A DNA stretch of 64,000 bases from Bacteroidota bacterium (GTDB lineage Bacteria; Bacteroidota; Bacteroidia; Flavobacteriales; Flavobacteriaceae), in NCBI GenBank assembly GCA_023387965.1, contig JAEWHE010000050.1, positions 109,190 to 173,189 on the forward strand, given 5' to 3'. A program made the translations under genes and the position numbers. Shown here piece by piece: positions 44,497 to 53,506 of the stretch. The notes beneath the pieces are model-generated. The model saw only the letters and a list, made by a program, of their open reading frames with translations, ran no database searches and had not been told where the DNA came from. How positions within the stretch are numbered: position 1 is the first letter of the stretch; each line of letters begins with the position of its first letter.

Positions 44497-44510
44497 TTGA
44501 GATGAATATT

Positions 44511-44545
44511 AAACTGGCTGATGATTGAGATTTATCTGCCAGTTT
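44511..44545 (+). terminator. Terminator after the lectin gene
   Basis: AAACTGGCTGAT (44511-44522) and ATCTGCCAGTTT (44534-44545) with one mismatch, followed by TTT. It separates the lectin gene from the T9SS protein gene. Confidence 0.7.
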
Positions 44546-44586
44546 TTTCAGGAGATTAAATTGCATAAAAAAATAAATCTAAAAGA

Positions 44587-45465
44587 ATGATGATAAAACT
44601 TTACTTTAATAAATTAAAATTTGTAACCAAAATATTTCTATTCATAGCAATACTTGTTACCTCTAAAGCGAATGCGCAAGTCGATTTATTGCAAACCACA
44701 AATAATATCATTACAACTGCCATATCATCCTGCGGCTCTGGCAATAATGTAACATCTTCAAATGACTATGCGCGTTTGTATAACCTTGCCGACTTAGGGT
44801 ATAGTAGTTTTCTAGTTAATAAAGTAAGTTTTGCTGTACATGGTTTTCAATTGGGAACCGCTGCCAATTTTCCGGTAAATGTAAATGTTTATGCAAGTAC
44901 AGAGGGAACAGATGATGCAGACCTCACATTAGTAGGACAAACAACGGTTAATATCACCTCGGCTATGGTGGGAACCATCGTGGAAGTTCCTTTTACTACA
45001 CCGGCGAATGTAACCTCCCCTGCAATGTTGATTGTAGTTTCTGCACCTGATGGGGTGGCAACTTCGACTGGAATTTTTCTAGGAGCTAATTCAAATGGAC
45101 AAACTGCTCCAGGTTATATAAAAGCTGCCGGGTGTGGTCTGCCAAATTTTACTTCTTACACTGTCGTAGGCGATACTAGAAACCTCATTTTATTCCCCTC
45201 AGGAAATCCTACACCTTTGGATGTAAAAGATTTCAATACTGCGGCAGAAACAGTCGTGTTTTATCCAAATCCTGCAAAGGAAATACTTTATTTCTCTGAA
45301 GAAATTCAAAATGTAAAAATTACTGACATTTCCGGTCGAGAGATTACAAACTTCTCTGCAGAAAACACATCGGCAAACATAGCTAATCTTGCAAACGGAA
45401 TTTATTTATTATCAGGCACAACAACTCAGGGAATTTTATTTACAAAGAAAATTATTAAAGAATAA
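44587..45465 (+). CDS. T9SS type A sorting-domain secreted protein
   Basis: 292 residues. A signal peptide (to ~KANA, residue 30) precedes a beta-rich domain of unknown function (DYARLYNLADLGYSSFLVNK, VNVNVYASTEGTDDADLTLV). Residues ~222-292 are a type A T9SS C-terminal sorting domain: VVFYPNPAKEILYFSEEIQN, then TDISGREI and ANGIYLLSG, ending TKKIIKE. It is predicted to be exported, cleaved and attached to the cell surface or released. It shares orientation with the lectin gene and the sensor kinase. Its ligand is unknown. Confidence 0.88.
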   Translation: MMIKLYFNKLKFVTKIFLFIAILVTSKANAQVDLLQTTNNIITTAISSCGSGNNVTSSNDYARLYNLADLGYSSFLVNKVSFAVHGFQLGTAANFPVNVNVYASTEGTDDADLTLVGQTTVNITSAMVGTIVEVPFTTPANVTSPAMLIVVSAPDGVATSTGIFLGANSNGQTAPGYIKAAGCGLPNFTSYTVVGDTRNLILFPSGNPTPLDVKDFNTAAETVVFYPNPAKEILYFSEEIQNVKITDISGREITNFSAENTSANIANLANGIYLLSGTTTQGILFTKKIIKE

Positions 45466-45486
45466 AAGAGGTTCTTTGATTATCTT

Positions 45487-45525
45487 AATAATCCCTTTCG
45501 AGATCTATTTCTGAAGGGGATTATT
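45487..45525 (+). terminator. Terminator after the T9SS protein gene
   Basis: AATAATCCCTTTC (45487-45499) and GAAGGGGATTATT (45513-45525) followed by TTTTAT. Near-perfect stem before the kinase gene. Confidence 0.7.
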
Positions 45526-45529
45526 TTTA

Positions 45530-45537
45530 TATTTTTG
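45530..45537 (+). promoter_or_regulatory. -7 element upstream of the kinase gene
   Basis: TATTTTTG, a TAnnTTTG match 15 bases before the ATG at 45553. A distinct -33 TTG is not seen, so confidence is limited. Confidence 0.4.
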
Positions 45538-45552
45538 ATTTAAAAAATTTTT

Positions 45553-47274
45553 ATGAAAATTCTCTTTATACTATTTCTGTCCATTTTGAGTCATTTTGTA
45601 ATGGCACAGGATGTCGATTTAACCAAAGGAATAGATAGAGTGGACAGTTTCATCAATACTTACCAATTTGACAAGGCCAAAAAAACAATAGACAGTTTGT
45701 ATAAATTCCAGCACCGCACTAGGACAAAAGATTACAAAGTATTATTATTAGAACTAAAATTTAGGGACGCGCTTCTACTTGATGAGCAGAACGTTTCACC
45801 AACTAAGATTCTCGGACTTTTAATAGAAATTTTAGAGGAAGCACAGACGCAAAAACTAAATTTACTCGCATCTCGCGTTTGTTTGTTGATGGCTTTAACC
45901 TACGAAAAGGCGGCAAACTCTCCAAATGATCTAAAATTGACGGATAAATATCTTAACGAGGCTTCTAATCTTATAAAGAAACATAAATTAGATGAGGTTT
46001 ACAGCTCTTTTTGCATAAGAAAAAGTTCCTACCATCGATACAAAAAAAATATTGATTCAACCTTTTTTTATGCAAATGAGGCTCGGATTTCTGCTAAAAA
46101 ATTTGGAAACAATAAAGATTTAATAGACTCCTACATCTTACTTGGAGCGATTGCTAGAGCGAATAAAAATTATGACGAAGCATTAAAATACTCGTTCCTT
46201 CGATTAAACTATTATAAAAAATTTAATATCCCAGGAACGCTTGCCTCGAATTACAATAATATTTCCGAAACATATTTAAATAAAAGCAATTTATCTGAGG
46301 CTTTAAAATACAATGATTCGGCATATCTTTACTATGATAAAATCCCAACAGATTACAAAAGTTTACTCGCAAATGCGAGAGCTAAGATTTTTGAGATGCT
46401 CGGAAATACAGATTCCGCTCTTTACTACTTTAAAGAATTTCATGAAAATTCGGAATCACACTTTAAAAAAGACGAATATATCAAGGTAAAAGAAATAGAG
46501 GAGCAATATCAAAATGAAAAAAAAGAAGCTACTATCCAAAGCAGAAACAGTCAAATACTACTCATCTGCTCTTTATTTGTGATAATTGCTATAACAAGCG
46601 TATTAATTATCAGAAAAAACAGAAAAATCAGTAGCCAAAATAAGATTATCAAGGCACAATTAACAGAGCTTTCTAAAATTTTAGAACAAAAACAAATGCT
46701 CTTGTCTGAATTGCAACATAGAGTAAAGAATAATCTGCAACAAGTTATTAGCATTTTAGAGATTCAAAAAGAAAGTATTGATTATAATGGAATAGATGAA
46801 ATAATTCGCAGTAACCAAAACAGAATTCATTCGATGGCCTTGTTGCATAAAAAAAGCTCTGTACTCGAAAGTGTCAATGAAGTCAACTTAAAGCATTACA
46901 TTACTGAACTTGCAGAACTTGTGACAGCATCGTACATTAATCGCTCAAAAATTAATTTAAGAGTTCAATGTGACATCGAAACCTTTAATATGGAAAAGGC
47001 GCTTCCGATAGGGCTAATAATAGTCGAATTGGTAAGCAACAGCATAAAACACGCTTTCAATAAGCAAAAGATAGGAATAATCACTATTGAGGTTAGCAAA
47101 GGCGAAAATGAGAATGTCTTGTATTATGCTGACAATGGTATCGGTTGTGATTTTAATCAATCAAACGAAAGAGGTTTAGGACAAGAAATTGTAAATGGGT
47201 TGATTGATCAATTCGACGGAACAGTAGACTTTAAAAGTACCAACGGATTTGAATTATCAATATCATTCAAATAA
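45553..47274 (+). CDS. TPR histidine kinase, HisKA_2 type
   Basis: 573 residues. A signal peptide (first ~19 residues) leads to a periplasmic TPR array (~25-325; NYNNISETYLNKSNLSEALK and similar units). One membrane helix at ~334-353 is followed by a cytoplasmic coiled coil and the kinase core: H-box LQHRVKNNLQQVI (His ~389), N-box LVSNSIKHAF (~495) and G boxes YYADNGIGCD and GLGQEIVNG. HisKA_2 kinases of this layout usually partner a LytTR regulator, which is the next gene, 7 bases downstream. It senses an unknown periplasmic cue. Confidence 0.92.
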   Translation: MKILFILFLSILSHFVMAQDVDLTKGIDRVDSFINTYQFDKAKKTIDSLYKFQHRTRTKDYKVLLLELKFRDALLLDEQNVSPTKILGLLIEILEEAQTQKLNLLASRVCLLMALTYEKAANSPNDLKLTDKYLNEASNLIKKHKLDEVYSSFCIRKSSYHRYKKNIDSTFFYANEARISAKKFGNNKDLIDSYILLGAIARANKNYDEALKYSFLRLNYYKKFNIPGTLASNYNNISETYLNKSNLSEALKYNDSAYLYYDKIPTDYKSLLANARAKIFEMLGNTDSALYYFKEFHENSESHFKKDEYIKVKEIEEQYQNEKKEATIQSRNSQILLICSLFVIIAITSVLIIRKNRKISSQNKIIKAQLTELSKILEQKQMLLSELQHRVKNNLQQVISILEIQKESIDYNGIDEIIRSNQNRIHSMALLHKKSSVLESVNEVNLKHYITELAELVTASYINRSKINLRVQCDIETFNMEKALPIGLIIVELVSNSIKHAFNKQKIGIITIEVSKGENENVLYYADNGIGCDFNQSNERGLGQEIVNGLIDQFDGTVDFKSTNGFELSISFK

Positions 47275-47281
47275 CTTTTAT

Positions 47282-47956
47282 ATGAAACAGACAATTTTAT
47301 TGGTTGAAGATGATTTCTTAAACAGACGACTTTCAAAGAAAACGCTGCTTGAAAATAATTTTAAAGTTTTGGAAGCAAAGAATGCTAAAGAAGCATTAGA
47401 TGTTCTGAAAAAAGAATCTGTAAATCTTGCTATTTTAGATATTAATTTAGGCGAAAATGAGCAAAACGGTATCAGTCTGGGTCTAGAGATAAAAGAGAAA
47501 TTTAATGTGCCGTTCATTTACCTCACAGCCTATGAAAACGTAAATATAATAAATGACGCTGTTGCAACTGCGCCATATTCCTACCTGATAAAACCCTTCA
47601 AAACAATAGATTTAATCACAGCTGTACAAATTGCAATTCGGCAGTCTAAAGCGGCACACGTGCCCAAACTTTTGGTAAAAGAAGGCGAATACACGGTAGA
47701 ACTTCCCATTAGTGAAATCGACTTCATCGTGTCCGAGGGAAATTATTTATTGTTTTATGCCAATCGAAAAACCTATAAGTTGCGGTCTACAATTAAGCTA
47801 ATCACAAAGCAGCTTTCTAAAAACATTTTTCTACAAGTCCATAGAGCTTACGTGGTAAACAAATTAAAAATCGAAAAATTCAATCCGAAAAGTGTTGTGG
47901 TAACCAATGTCGAAATTCCAACATCAAGACACTATCTAGATAACAAACTAAGATGA
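47282..47956 (+). CDS. LytTR response regulator
   Basis: 224 residues. REC domain ~1-118 with acidic pocket VEDDF (~8-12), phospho-acceptor Asp in LAILDINLGE (~53) and switch residues LTAYE and LIKPF. LytTR DNA-binding domain ~130-224 (ISEIDFIVSEGNYLLFYANR, FLQVHRAYVVNKLKIEKF). It should be phosphorylated by the TPR kinase upstream. The ATG at 47282 begins MKQTILLVEDD; the longer frame to 47249 overlaps the kinase. Targets could include the secreted-protein genes beside it. Confidence 0.94.
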   Translation: MKQTILLVEDDFLNRRLSKKTLLENNFKVLEAKNAKEALDVLKKESVNLAILDINLGENEQNGISLGLEIKEKFNVPFIYLTAYENVNIINDAVATAPYSYLIKPFKTIDLITAVQIAIRQSKAAHVPKLLVKEGEYTVELPISEIDFIVSEGNYLLFYANRKTYKLRSTIKLITKQLSKNIFLQVHRAYVVNKLKIEKFNPKSVVVTNVEIPTSRHYLDNKLR

Positions 47957-48000
47957 TCATACACTACACTTTGAAAAACACATAATAATGTAAGATAGTC

Positions 48001-48031
48001 TAATACACCAATGCTCTGCGTTGGTGTATTA
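48001..48031. terminator. Stem-loop between LytTR gene and topB
   Basis: TAATACACCAA (48001-48011) and TTGGTGTATTA (48021-48031), a perfect 11-bp stem between convergent genes. It lacks a T-run, so it is a weak terminator candidate. Confidence 0.5.
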
Positions 48032-48063
48032 ATCAGGAGCTTTGTTTTCGTAGAAAAATAAAA

Positions 48064-50145
48064 CTATCTATTATTTTTATTTTTCTCAAATTCAAATGAG
48101 CTTTCTGCTTTTTGATTCAATACGATATAAGCATCAAATTTTTTGCCTGCTTTACTTTTCATTCCTTTGACAAGCGATGTTTTCTTTTTACTGATAAGAC
48201 TTTCAATATCGGCAATACTAATTTGCACACCACATACATTGCGAAACTGAACCCAATTGCAAACCTTATCCTGGCATTTCACAATTTTATCACGAATTAT
48301 TAATTGATGCTTTTTGCATTTCGGACAAATCAAATTCGGAAGGTTATTTTGTGCAATTGAAGTTTGTAGAAGTTCCTTTGTAATCGTTGTAGCATACTTT
48401 TCCATTTCTGTTTGAAAGGTTTCTGCATTTGCTTCGTTGTTTTCAATTTTTTGTAAAGCCAATTCCCATTCTGCTGTCATTGCCACATCTGCAATTTTTT
48501 TGTCTTTTACCAAATCATAAACCTGTAAACCTTTATCGGTTGGGATCAGCGATTTCTTTTCCCTTTGGATATAATTTCTTGTAAACAGCGTTTCAATGAT
48601 TGAAGCCCTTGTAGCCGGAGTACCAATGCCAATATTCTGTAAAGCTTTACGTTCGTCTTCATTTTCTATTTGCTTACCAGCATTTTCCATTGCCGATAAA
48701 AGACCGGCTTCAGTATAAAGAACTGGCGGTTTTGTCTTCTTTTCAATAACCGAAGCTTCTTTGATATTCAGTTCATCGCCTTTTTTTAGTTCGGGCAAAT
48801 CGGCTAAAGGTTCGGCATCGTCATCAGAAAAATTTCCTTTAATTGAGCGCCAACCCGCTTCGATGATTTTACAGCCTTTGGTGGTAAAATCGTAATGCAG
48901 TGTTTGTAAACAAACATCTGTTGCTTCTTTAATGCAAGCCTGCGAAAGTGCTTCCAGTAAACGAAAAGCAATCATATCATAAATGGCATTTTCTTTAGCG
49001 TTTAACGCTGATGGGATTTTGTCGGTAATGAGTAAACCGTGATGGTCGGTAACCCGCAAATCATTTACTATGCGTTTGTTGAATCGACCCCATTTCATTT
49101 TTGAAATTGCCTGTTTGCAATTTCCCCTGTCCTGCAAAGCTCTTACAAGAGGGGGAATTTCCGCCCACATATCTTCGGGAATGTATTTACTGCCCGTTCT
49201 TGGGTAAGTGATAAATTTCTTTTCGTACAAACTTTGAGCGATATTCAAGGTTTCTTCTGCTGAAAGACTAAGCTTTTTGTTGGCTTCCTTTTGTAATCCG
49301 GTAAGGTCAAAAAGCAATGGCGGTTGTTCTGATACACTTTTGATTTCTACTGATGAGATAGTTGCTTTACCATTCCGTTGAATGGCAATCAATGCGTCAT
49401 TCGCAACTTTTTTGTCTTCCCATTTTTGTGTAGAAATACTTTTAAATTCTATTAATGATTTATTGTGCAATAACTGTATCTGCCAATAATTTTTTACTTT
49501 AAAATCCTTATTTTCAAGATAGCGTTTACAAATTAAAGCCAATGTTGGTGTTTGCACTCTTCCCAAAGAATAAATTCCGTTATCTGCCGAAATACTCAAA
49601 GCTTGAGTTGCATTGATACCAACAAGCCAATCGGCACGGCTTCTGCCTTGTGCAGAATGAAACAATCCGTCAAATTCCTTTCCGTTTTTAAGATTTTCAA
49701 AGCCTTGTTTAATCGCTTTTTCTGTTAATGAACTTATCCAAAGTCTATCAAATGGTTTGGTACATTTTAGATATTCATAAATGTATCTGAAAATCAATTC
49801 GCCTTCACGACCAGCATCGGTTGCCACGATAATACTATCGCTTTTATTAAAAAGCTGTTCGATTATTCTTAGTTGTTTCAAAGACCCGGTATCAGCCGTG
49901 TAACCTTTGTCCTTTTTTACTTTTCGAACTTTAAGCAAGAAGGGATTAGGTAATATTGGCAAGACATTTTTATCAAATCCTGAAACTCCGTAATCTTCGG
50001 GCATTCCCAAACCAATTAAATGACCGAATGCCCAGGTAACGAAATAGCCGTTTCCTGTAATGTAGCCGTCTTTTTTCTCAGATGCTCCCACAATTCCGGC
50101 TATTTCTCTTGCTACACTTGGTTTTTCTGCAATTATTGTTTTCAT
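48064..50145 (-). CDS. topB: DNA topoisomerase III
   Basis: 693 residues, type IA topoisomerase. TOPRIM domain at the start (TIIAEKPSVAREIAG; VATDAGREGELIFRY ~114-128), active Tyr in KFITYPRTGSKYIP (~315), and a C-terminal zinc ribbon (CPKCKKHQLIIRDKIVKCQD). It relaxes or decatenates DNA and is carried by most Bacteroidetes ICEs, probably for element replication or transfer. The ATG at 50145 is used instead of the TTG at 50151. The DUF3945 gene is 6 bases upstream, so the two form an operon. Confidence 0.95.
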   Translation of the reverse strand: MKTIIAEKPSVAREIAGIVGASEKKDGYITGNGYFVTWAFGHLIGLGMPEDYGVSGFDKNVLPILPNPFLLKVRKVKKDKGYTADTGSLKQLRIIEQLFNKSDSIIVATDAGREGELIFRYIYEYLKCTKPFDRLWISSLTEKAIKQGFENLKNGKEFDGLFHSAQGRSRADWLVGINATQALSISADNGIYSLGRVQTPTLALICKRYLENKDFKVKNYWQIQLLHNKSLIEFKSISTQKWEDKKVANDALIAIQRNGKATISSVEIKSVSEQPPLLFDLTGLQKEANKKLSLSAEETLNIAQSLYEKKFITYPRTGSKYIPEDMWAEIPPLVRALQDRGNCKQAISKMKWGRFNKRIVNDLRVTDHHGLLITDKIPSALNAKENAIYDMIAFRLLEALSQACIKEATDVCLQTLHYDFTTKGCKIIEAGWRSIKGNFSDDDAEPLADLPELKKGDELNIKEASVIEKKTKPPVLYTEAGLLSAMENAGKQIENEDERKALQNIGIGTPATRASIIETLFTRNYIQREKKSLIPTDKGLQVYDLVKDKKIADVAMTAEWELALQKIENNEANAETFQTEMEKYATTITKELLQTSIAQNNLPNLICPKCKKHQLIIRDKIVKCQDKVCNWVQFRNVCGVQISIADIESLISKKKTSLVKGMKSKAGKKFDAYIVLNQKAESSFEFEKNKNNR

Positions 50146-50151
50146 AAGCAA

Positions 50152-51213
50152 TTACATTTTTCTGCCTTTGGATTTTGCAGGGGTTTCTGGTTTTTCCTGT
50201 TGCTCTTGCTGTTGTTTATTTTTCGGAGTTTGTTGTTTGGGTTGTAAAGCTTCTTTCACATTTTTTGTGGCTTCATTTGTTTTCCCCTCCGAGTTGACAG
50301 CAGTTTGCGTTTTATGGTCTTCAGTTGGTTTTACTCGTTCTTTGTATTGGTTAGGAAACTCAAAGCCTGTCTTTCCAGTTTCCGCATTAAAAGTGATATA
50401 ACCTTGGTACTGCTGACCTTTTTTATCGACTAAGCCATCAATGTAAATGGTTTGACCATTTTTAAAATCTTTGTGCTGTTCATCGGTCAATTCTTTTCCT
50501 CTGAATGTTTTTGGTGCTTCATGAGGTTGGCTCTGCTGATTATTTTGTTGGGTAGTTTGTGCTTGCTGTTTGTTATTGCTTCTATCAAACAAAAACTCAA
50601 CATATCGTTTATCTGCGTTAAACTGAACATTTGCCGAAAATTCAGTTCCTTTAAAAGAAATCATTCCATCCAAATGAAGCGGTTTGCCTTCCAACAAAGT
50701 TTGCTTTTGAGCATCATCCAATTTCACACCTTTAATTTCATCAGGTATTTTAATAAAATCTGTCCTTAATGCAATGATATCATTGGTAAGCCTGTCGATG
50801 CTGATGATGGATGGCATCATTTCGCCTGTTTTTGTATTTTTCAAATCAACAACACGACCCATATTGCCCGTTTCCATTAGGTTTTTTTTATCCTGGTCTG
50901 TAAACTTGTGACCGAAGAATTCATAATTAAAATTTGGTTCTTTCCGAACCCCATGCACAGCGACGACAACATTTCCAGCGTCGTCCGACTGTAGGGCCAA
51001 GCGAGCATCTGTTTTGGCAAAAGCAGTTCCCAGATTAATCGTTACCGGTACGAGTTCATTTGTTTTGAAACCTCTAAGCAAAGGTTCCAGCAAGTTCATT
51101 TTTTCCAGTTTTTCTTTACTTAGACCAAGGCTATTCATTGTTTTCCAATCAATTTGCTCAGAAGCGTAGCGGAACTCTTCAATTCCAGAGGCGGTGTTTG
51201 TTTTTGTTTCCAT
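50152..51213 (-). CDS. DUF3945 domain protein
   Basis: 353 residues. The N-terminal half has IDWKTMNSLGLSKEKLEKMN and MNLLEPLLRGFKTNELVPVT, then repeated DUF3945-type units (GRVVDLKNTKTGEMMPSIIS; LLEGKPLHLDGMISFKGTEF; FKNGQTIYIDGLVDKKGQQY). A Q/K-rich disordered tail follows. Proteins of this type are regular neighbours of topB in Bacteroidetes ICEs; their function is unknown. It is translated just before topB. Confidence 0.87.
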   Translation of the reverse strand: METKTNTASGIEEFRYASEQIDWKTMNSLGLSKEKLEKMNLLEPLLRGFKTNELVPVTINLGTAFAKTDARLALQSDDAGNVVVAVHGVRKEPNFNYEFFGHKFTDQDKKNLMETGNMGRVVDLKNTKTGEMMPSIISIDRLTNDIIALRTDFIKIPDEIKGVKLDDAQKQTLLEGKPLHLDGMISFKGTEFSANVQFNADKRYVEFLFDRSNNKQQAQTTQQNNQQSQPHEAPKTFRGKELTDEQHKDFKNGQTIYIDGLVDKKGQQYQGYITFNAETGKTGFEFPNQYKERVKPTEDHKTQTAVNSEGKTNEATKNVKEALQPKQQTPKNKQQQEQQEKPETPAKSKGRKM

Positions 51214-51404
51214 TTTATCCGTTTTAATTGTGTTATAATTTGATTTCTATTACCTTCGGACGATCAAAAGTACCAGCGTCAGCTCATCGCTTTGTTGGCT
51301 CAATTTATTTTCTCATCCGTAAACTTGTTTCTTCAAATTGTATAGACAAAGAGACTAGAAATTATCACTGCAGTTTCAAAAGTGGTAGGCAATGGCACTC
51401 TTTG

Positions 51405-51713
51405 TCACTTATTGACAGAATAGGAGTGAAGTGGGTTTTTCAAGCTGTCCCTCACAAATTGATGCACATCGCTGAGTTTATAGTAAATTTTCCCACTGAT
51501 GGTGTAGTAGGGCAATTTCCCACTCGAGCGATAGCGCTGTAAAGACCTTGAACTGACCTTAAGCATCTGAAGTACATCTTGATTATCCAACAGCTCTTCT
51601 CCGTCAATGTTATTTCGTCCGCTTTCCCGCTCTTTAATTGTTTCCAACAATAAGTCAAAGCGAACCATCAGCCGTTCCATCCATCCAATAAATTCCATTC
51701 TGTCGATATTCAT
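51405..51713 (-). CDS. Helix-turn-helix protein
   Basis: 102 residues. The C-terminal half, DNQDVLQMLKVSSRSLQRYR followed by SSGKLPYYTISGKIYY, is a winged HTH of the MerR/excisionase type, with KLSDVHQFVRDSL after it. The N-terminal part is helical. Similar proteins precede topB/DUF3945 in Bacteroidetes ICEs and may regulate them. The ATG at 51713 is preferred to the extension at 51749. No promoter was identified with confidence. Confidence 0.82.
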   Translation of the reverse strand: MNIDRMEFIGWMERLMVRFDLLLETIKERESGRNNIDGEELLDNQDVLQMLKVSSRSLQRYRSSGKLPYYTISGKIYYKLSDVHQFVRDSLKNPLHSYSVNK

Positions 51714-52417
51714 AATTTCAATAATTAAATAAAAGTGCTGAATCGCCACTCTTGTATTGCTCTGACAAAGTTGGCGTTATGTGCTAGAAACTCTTGCCAA
51801 GTTCCACCCATTGACATGCGATATTTAACTATATTAACATATTTGAACTTTGGAGTGAATGTAATACAAGAAGTAGGACGCTATGCATAACGCTACTCAA
51901 TAATTTTAATGAAAGATGAACATAAACTAAAAAGTCATATTAAATCATAGAAGTATTGAATTGATTGGTTTGAAAATAGGCTTAGGACAATGTGTTTATT
52001 GGAATTTTTACGTCTTTATTACTTATATCAAAGTCTATTTTAGGATGTCTTTTCTGTGGTGAAACTTGATATTTGAAAACTATAAAAAACATCATATTGG
52101 GAGTTTTCGAAGACATGCACGCTGTAAATAATAACACAAACCCACTAAAAAATTTCTTGTTTAATTTATTTTAGTTACGTTGCAGATTATTTCCTTTAAA
52201 CGCAAAACACTTCTCTACTATCGCAAAGGATATCTGTTTTGAGGGTCTCGTCGTTCATCTTTAAGATGTGAGTGCCGTTGAAAGGTAAGTTTTGTTCATT
52301 TTCTGCAAAGATGTTGTTCTTGAATGTTCTTTTAGAGCTAATTCTCTACCGTAATCTGCCAATCCAAATAGCCATATATACTGCTGAATTTCAAATAATA
52401 TTCAATCAATTCCAGCT
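51714..52417. other. Gene-free stretch between HTH and SRAP genes
   Basis: About 700 bases, A/T-rich, with no ORF having coding character. It contains the likely promoter of the HTH gene on the minus strand (CAACTTTG, rc of 51757-51790 region, one base off TAnnTTTG), but nothing else that I can support. Confidence 0.3.
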
Positions 52418-53089
52418 CTAAAATAAATTGAGTTGTTGAGGTGGTAATGATTCTGCTGGCAGCGCAACTAATCTCGGTTGATAATTAGGATATGCAAAGT
52501 CGTTGTAGTGATTTGCGGGTGAGAGCCATTCTCTTTCATCTTCTGGATTGAGCATGAGCGGCATTCTATGGTAATCTTTCTGCGCATCCTTGTTATGGAC
52601 AAACTTCATCCTTTCATTGGCTTCAGTTGTGACTATCGCATAAGTTCTCAGGATTTCACCTGAGGGACTGATCCAAGTTGACCAAAGACCTGCCAAAGAG
52701 AAAAGTTCCTCATCGGCGTGTTTTATCGAATAGAGTGTCTTCGATTTCCCCTTTGGGTCGTTCCAATGGTATTCGAAGTATTCGCTGGTTGGAATCAAAC
52801 ATCTTTGGTGAGTGATTTCTTTCCAAGCATATCTCGTTGCGAAATATTCTAATTTAGCGTTGATGGTACCGTTCCAAATTTCCTCTTTTGGTTTTCTCCA
52901 AGTCGGCGGTACCAAGCCCCATCTGTGAAGTTGCAGTTCTTCAAGATTATTATTGGCGAGGATGGGTGCCGTAGTATGATCGAAAGCAGACATTTCCGGC
53001 TCAAAATCGTCTTTTGAGAACAAAAGTGTGGCATTGTACCTTTTGAATAAATGCTCCTCGGAACTATAGATGGCTCGTTTATTACACAT
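52418..53089 (-). CDS. SOS response-associated peptidase (SRAP, YedK/HMCES family)
   Basis: 223 residues, the normal SRAP size. The catalytic Cys2 follows the initiator Met (MCNKRAIY). Other conserved sites are INAKLEYF (Asn ~77), TSEYFEY (Glu ~109) and HRMPLML (His ~175). The family forms a covalent thiazolidine crosslink with abasic sites in single-stranded DNA and shields them. Within a conjugative element it could protect transferred single strands; that is inference. The gene is isolated, with gene-free gaps on both sides. Confidence 0.92.
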   Translation of the reverse strand: MCNKRAIYSSEEHLFKRYNATLLFSKDDFEPEMSAFDHTTAPILANNNLEELQLHRWGLVPPTWRKPKEEIWNGTINAKLEYFATRYAWKEITHQRCLIPTSEYFEYHWNDPKGKSKTLYSIKHADEELFSLAGLWSTWISPSGEILRTYAIVTTEANERMKFVHNKDAQKDYHRMPLMLNPEDEREWLSPANHYNDFAYPNYQPRLVALPAESLPPQQLNLF

Positions 53090-53506
53090 ACCTAAAGTTA
53101 ATTAAAAATTGTTGAATAATTTTCAATTCTTAACTTATCATATTGACAGATATAACTGAAATAAACTCAAGGCGGATTGTGGCGCAAGTGAAATCCTATA
53201 GCCAAATAACGCTTTAAACTATAAAAGATGTTATGGTTAAATTGATTGACACCAAATTCTTTGGGATACTAGAGTACTTCGCAAGTAACAACGTATCAAA
53301 ATAAAAATGACACTTTTCAACTATGGACTTCAAAAGCGAATGAAGTTTTTACAGATGACCCTCTCCAATCAAGGTCAATTATTATTACGAAATTATCCAT
53401 ATTAAACGTGGTTGAATAGTTAGGATGTGCTGTTATTTGGACAACCTCCAATATCCCTTCAATGATGATCATTGTATCCAAATGTGGCTTAACTGATGAG
53501 CATTGT
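53090..53506. other. Gene-free stretch upstream of the SRAP gene
   Basis: 417 bases between the SRAP gene and RteC, A/T-rich, with no plausible gene, hairpin or promoter that I can defend. Confidence 0.3.
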
